Positions 62,025 through 64,000 of a DNA stretch of 64,000 bases are shown one piece after another. The DNA comes from Hydractinia symbiolongicarpus (Eukaryota; Cnidaria; Hydrozoa; Anthoathecata; Hydractiniidae). The notes under the pieces are model-generated. The model saw only the letters and a list, made by a program, of their open reading frames with translations, ran no database searches and was not told where the DNA came from. The DNA lies in the NCBI RefSeq assembly GCF_029227915.1, contig NC_079887.1, forward strand, positions 24,985,650 through 25,049,649. Reading direction: 5' to 3'. The position numbers were made by a program, and so were the translations under genes. How positions within the stretch are numbered: position 1 is the stretch's first letter; the number at the start of each line of letters is the position of its first letter.

Positions 62025-64000
62025 GCGCGCTGAAGAAATAGCGACAGTTTCAAAAACTACATTTCATTGACTTTCTAACGGTGTCAGTCCGTTTGAGTTT
62101 CAACGGTTGGGTCACATATTCGTAACAACATGTATTTAGCGATATTTTTCTGATATTACTAGGTTGTATGGCTTTTAACAGTAAAACCATTGACTGTGGG
62201 ACTTAATTGAACTGATTATGGACTGCGACCTTATAAATGTGAAAGTGAGACAATTGAACTCCAAGAAAAAAAATTCTTCTTAATTTGACGTGATTGCCGG
62301 AAATCAGCGATTAAACCGGGCGCTGTGGTAGCGCTTCATTTAAAAATTTAGATAAATAAGTCGTTCTTTACTGTGGGACCAATCCTACCCGTTATCGCGC
62401 GCTAAAAAAATAGCGACAGTTTCAAAAACTGCATTTCATTGATTTTCTAACGGTGTCAATCCGTTTGAGTCACTACGGTTGGGTCACATATTCGTACCAA
62501 CATGTATTTAGCGATATTTTTCTGATATTACTAGGTTGTATGGCTTTTAACAGTGAAACCAATGACTGTGTGACTTAATTGAACTGATTATGGACTGCGA
62601 CCTTATAAATGTGAACGTGAGACAATTGGACTCCAAGAAAAAGCATTCTTCTTAATTTGACGTGATTGCCGGAAATCAGCGATTACACTGGTCGCTGTGG
62701 TAGCTCTTCAAATAAAAATTAGGATAAAAAAGTCATTTTTTACTGTGGGACCAAACCTAGCCGTTATCGCGCGCTGAAGAAATAGCGACAGTTTCAAAAA
62801 CTACATTTCATTGACTTTTTAACGGTGTCAGTCCGATTGAGTTTCAACGGTTGGGTCACATATTCGTACCAACATGTATTTAGCGATATTTATCTGATAT
62901 TTCTAGGTTGCATCGCTTTTAGCAGTGAAACAATTGACTGTGGGACTTAATTGAACTCACTTTGGACTGTGACCTGATCAATGTGATAAATGACACAAAT
63001 GGACTCCAAGAAAAAAAATTCTTCTTAATTTGACGTGATTGCCGGAAATCAGCGATTACACTGGTCGCTGTGGTAGCGCTTCAAATGAAAATTAGGATAA
63101 AAAAGTCATTTTTTACTGTGAGACCAAACCTAGCCGTTATCGCGCGCTGAAGAAATAGCGACAGTTTCAAAAACTACATTTCATTGTCCTTCTAACGGTG
63201 TCAGTCCGTTTGAGTTTCAACAGTTGGGTCACATATTCGTACCAACATGTATTTAGCGATATTTATCTGATATTACTACGTTGCATCGCTTTTAGCAGTG
63301 AAACGAAGGACTGTGGGACTTAATTGAACTCACTTTGGACTGTGACCTGATCAATGTGATAAATGACTCAAACGGACTCCAAGAAAAAAAATTCTTCTTA
63401 ATTTGACGTGATTGCCGGAAATCAGCGATTACACTGGGCGCTGTGGTAGCGCTACATTTAAAAATTTAGATAAATAAGTCGTTCTTTACTGTGGGACCAA
63501 TCCTACCCGTTATCGCGCGCTGAAGAAATAGCGACAGTTTCAAAAACTACATTTCATTGTCCTTCTAACGGTGTCAGTCCGTTTGAGTTTCAACAGTTGG
63601 GTCACATATTCGTACCAACATGTATTTAGCGATATTTATCTGATATTACTACGTTGCATCGCTTTTAGCAGTGAAACGATTTACTGTGGGACTTAATTGA
63701 ACTCACTTTGGACTGTGACCTGATCAATGTGATAAATGACTCAAACGGACTCCAAGAAAAAAAATTCTTCTTAATTTGACGTGATTGCCGGAAATCAGCG
63801 ATTACACTGGGCTCTGTGGTAGTGCTACATTTAAAAATTTAGATAAATAAGTCGTTCTTTACTGTGGAACCAATCCTACCCGTTATCGCGCGCTGAAAAA
63901 ATAGCGACAGTTTCAAAAACTACATTTCATTGACTTTTTAACGGTGTCAGTCCGTTTGAGTTTCAACGGTTGGGTCACATATTCGTACCAACATGTATTT
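62025..64000 (+). repeat. Terminal HOR family, copy 4, cut by window end
   Basis: Starts are 62025, 62397, 62769, 63142, 63515 and 63888 (partial). From about 62150 it follows copy 2 at a constant offset of 4842 bp. It shares ATTGAACTCCAAG with 57410 and AACGAAGGACTG with 58459, both of which read differently in copy 3 (ATTGGACTCC, AACGATGGACTG). It was therefore copied from a copy-2-like source, not from its immediate neighbour. Confidence 0.9.

Larger units (their letters stand above)
1..64000 (+). repeat. Satellite DNA array, ~372-bp monomer, head to tail
   Basis: Every part of the window belongs to one tandem repeat family in a single orientation. Taking GCGCGCT (or a one- or two-base variant) as the phase gives 174 starts. 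Spacing is 369-375 bp for most units, 364 or 366 for five, 152 for two, 291 for three and 429 for three. I found no foreign insertion, inverted unit or unique spacer. G+C was 37.5% in 360 bases counted around 58681-59040. About 372 bp is close to two nucleosome repeats, a common satellite size; this is general knowledge, not proof of function. I do not recognise the family from memory. Both array ends lie outside the window. The array is probably heterochromatic, possibly centromeric or pericentromeric, by analogy with other HOR-bearing satellites. Confidence 0.98.

Noticed and set aside
1-64000. CRISPR array
   Set aside because: The repeats are 372 bp with no unique spacers of uniform short length, unlike CRISPR repeats of 20-50 bp.
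1-64000. Telomeric repeats or microsatellite blocks
   Set aside because: No run of TTAGG, TTAGGG or other short tandem units was seen beyond the A- and T-runs inside monomers.
1-64000. Known satellites such as Drosophila 359-bp or primate alpha satellite
   Set aside because: Monomer length or sequence does not match what I recall of them; I could not run a search, so only a weak exclusion is possible.

Overview
The whole 64 kb window is one uninterrupted satellite DNA array. A monomer of about 372 bp is repeated head to tail on the + strand. I located 174 monomer starts, taking the GCGCGCT element as the phase: 173 complete units and a final partial one. I see no protein gene, tRNA, rRNA, transposon, CRISPR array, inversion or unique sequence. 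The array runs off both ends of the window, so its true size and flanks are unknown. The monomer is AT-rich (about 37-38% G+C in one unit counted by hand), carries about 18 CpG and has poly-A runs of 7-12. Long homogenised arrays with higher-order structure are typical of eukaryotic heterochromatin, often at or near centromeres. I do not recognise the family and cannot name the species. CpG is not depleted, which would fit a lineage with little CpG methylation, such as many insects or other invertebrates, but this is only an inference.

Layout. Units 3-18 (about 520-6452) are two almost identical 2958-bp octamers. After a mixed stretch, 8155-15239 holds a 7-mer, a 5-mer and a 7-mer of the same higher-order repeat (HOR); the 5-mer lacks two units through one crossover. 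A trimer (about 1118 bp) follows to about 17.9 kb, then a 2292-bp hexamer in two tandem copies (17.9-22.5 kb), each carrying a monomer with an internal 57-bp duplication. From 22.5 to 31.8 kb come shuffled relatives of those blocks, including a second copy of a 152-bp truncated monomer, a 742-bp dimer block and a third copy of the 57-bp duplication. Then come a 1114-bp trimer in two copies (31.8-34.0 kb) and a 1117-bp trimer in three copies (35.1-38.4 kb). The 39.5-53.8 kb stretch has a diverged hexamer (about 2239 bp), three 291-bp truncated monomers, a doubled single monomer and a segment of about 2.6 kb repeated 7367 bp apart. The last 10 kb hold four copies of a HOR of 7, 8, 7 and at least 5 units.

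How it works together: nothing here encodes a pathway. The sequence is a record of repeated unequal exchange. Shared defects (152-bp, 291-bp and 429-bp units, the 3-bp deletion in the dimer block) act as markers for which segments were copied. Monomers are mosaics of a few alternative states at fixed sites, as expected from crossover or conversion between subfamilies. All open reading frames of 60 codons or more that I considered are antisense, start at TTG and recur with the repeat, so I do not treat them as genes. All identities and boundaries were read by eye and should be recomputed.
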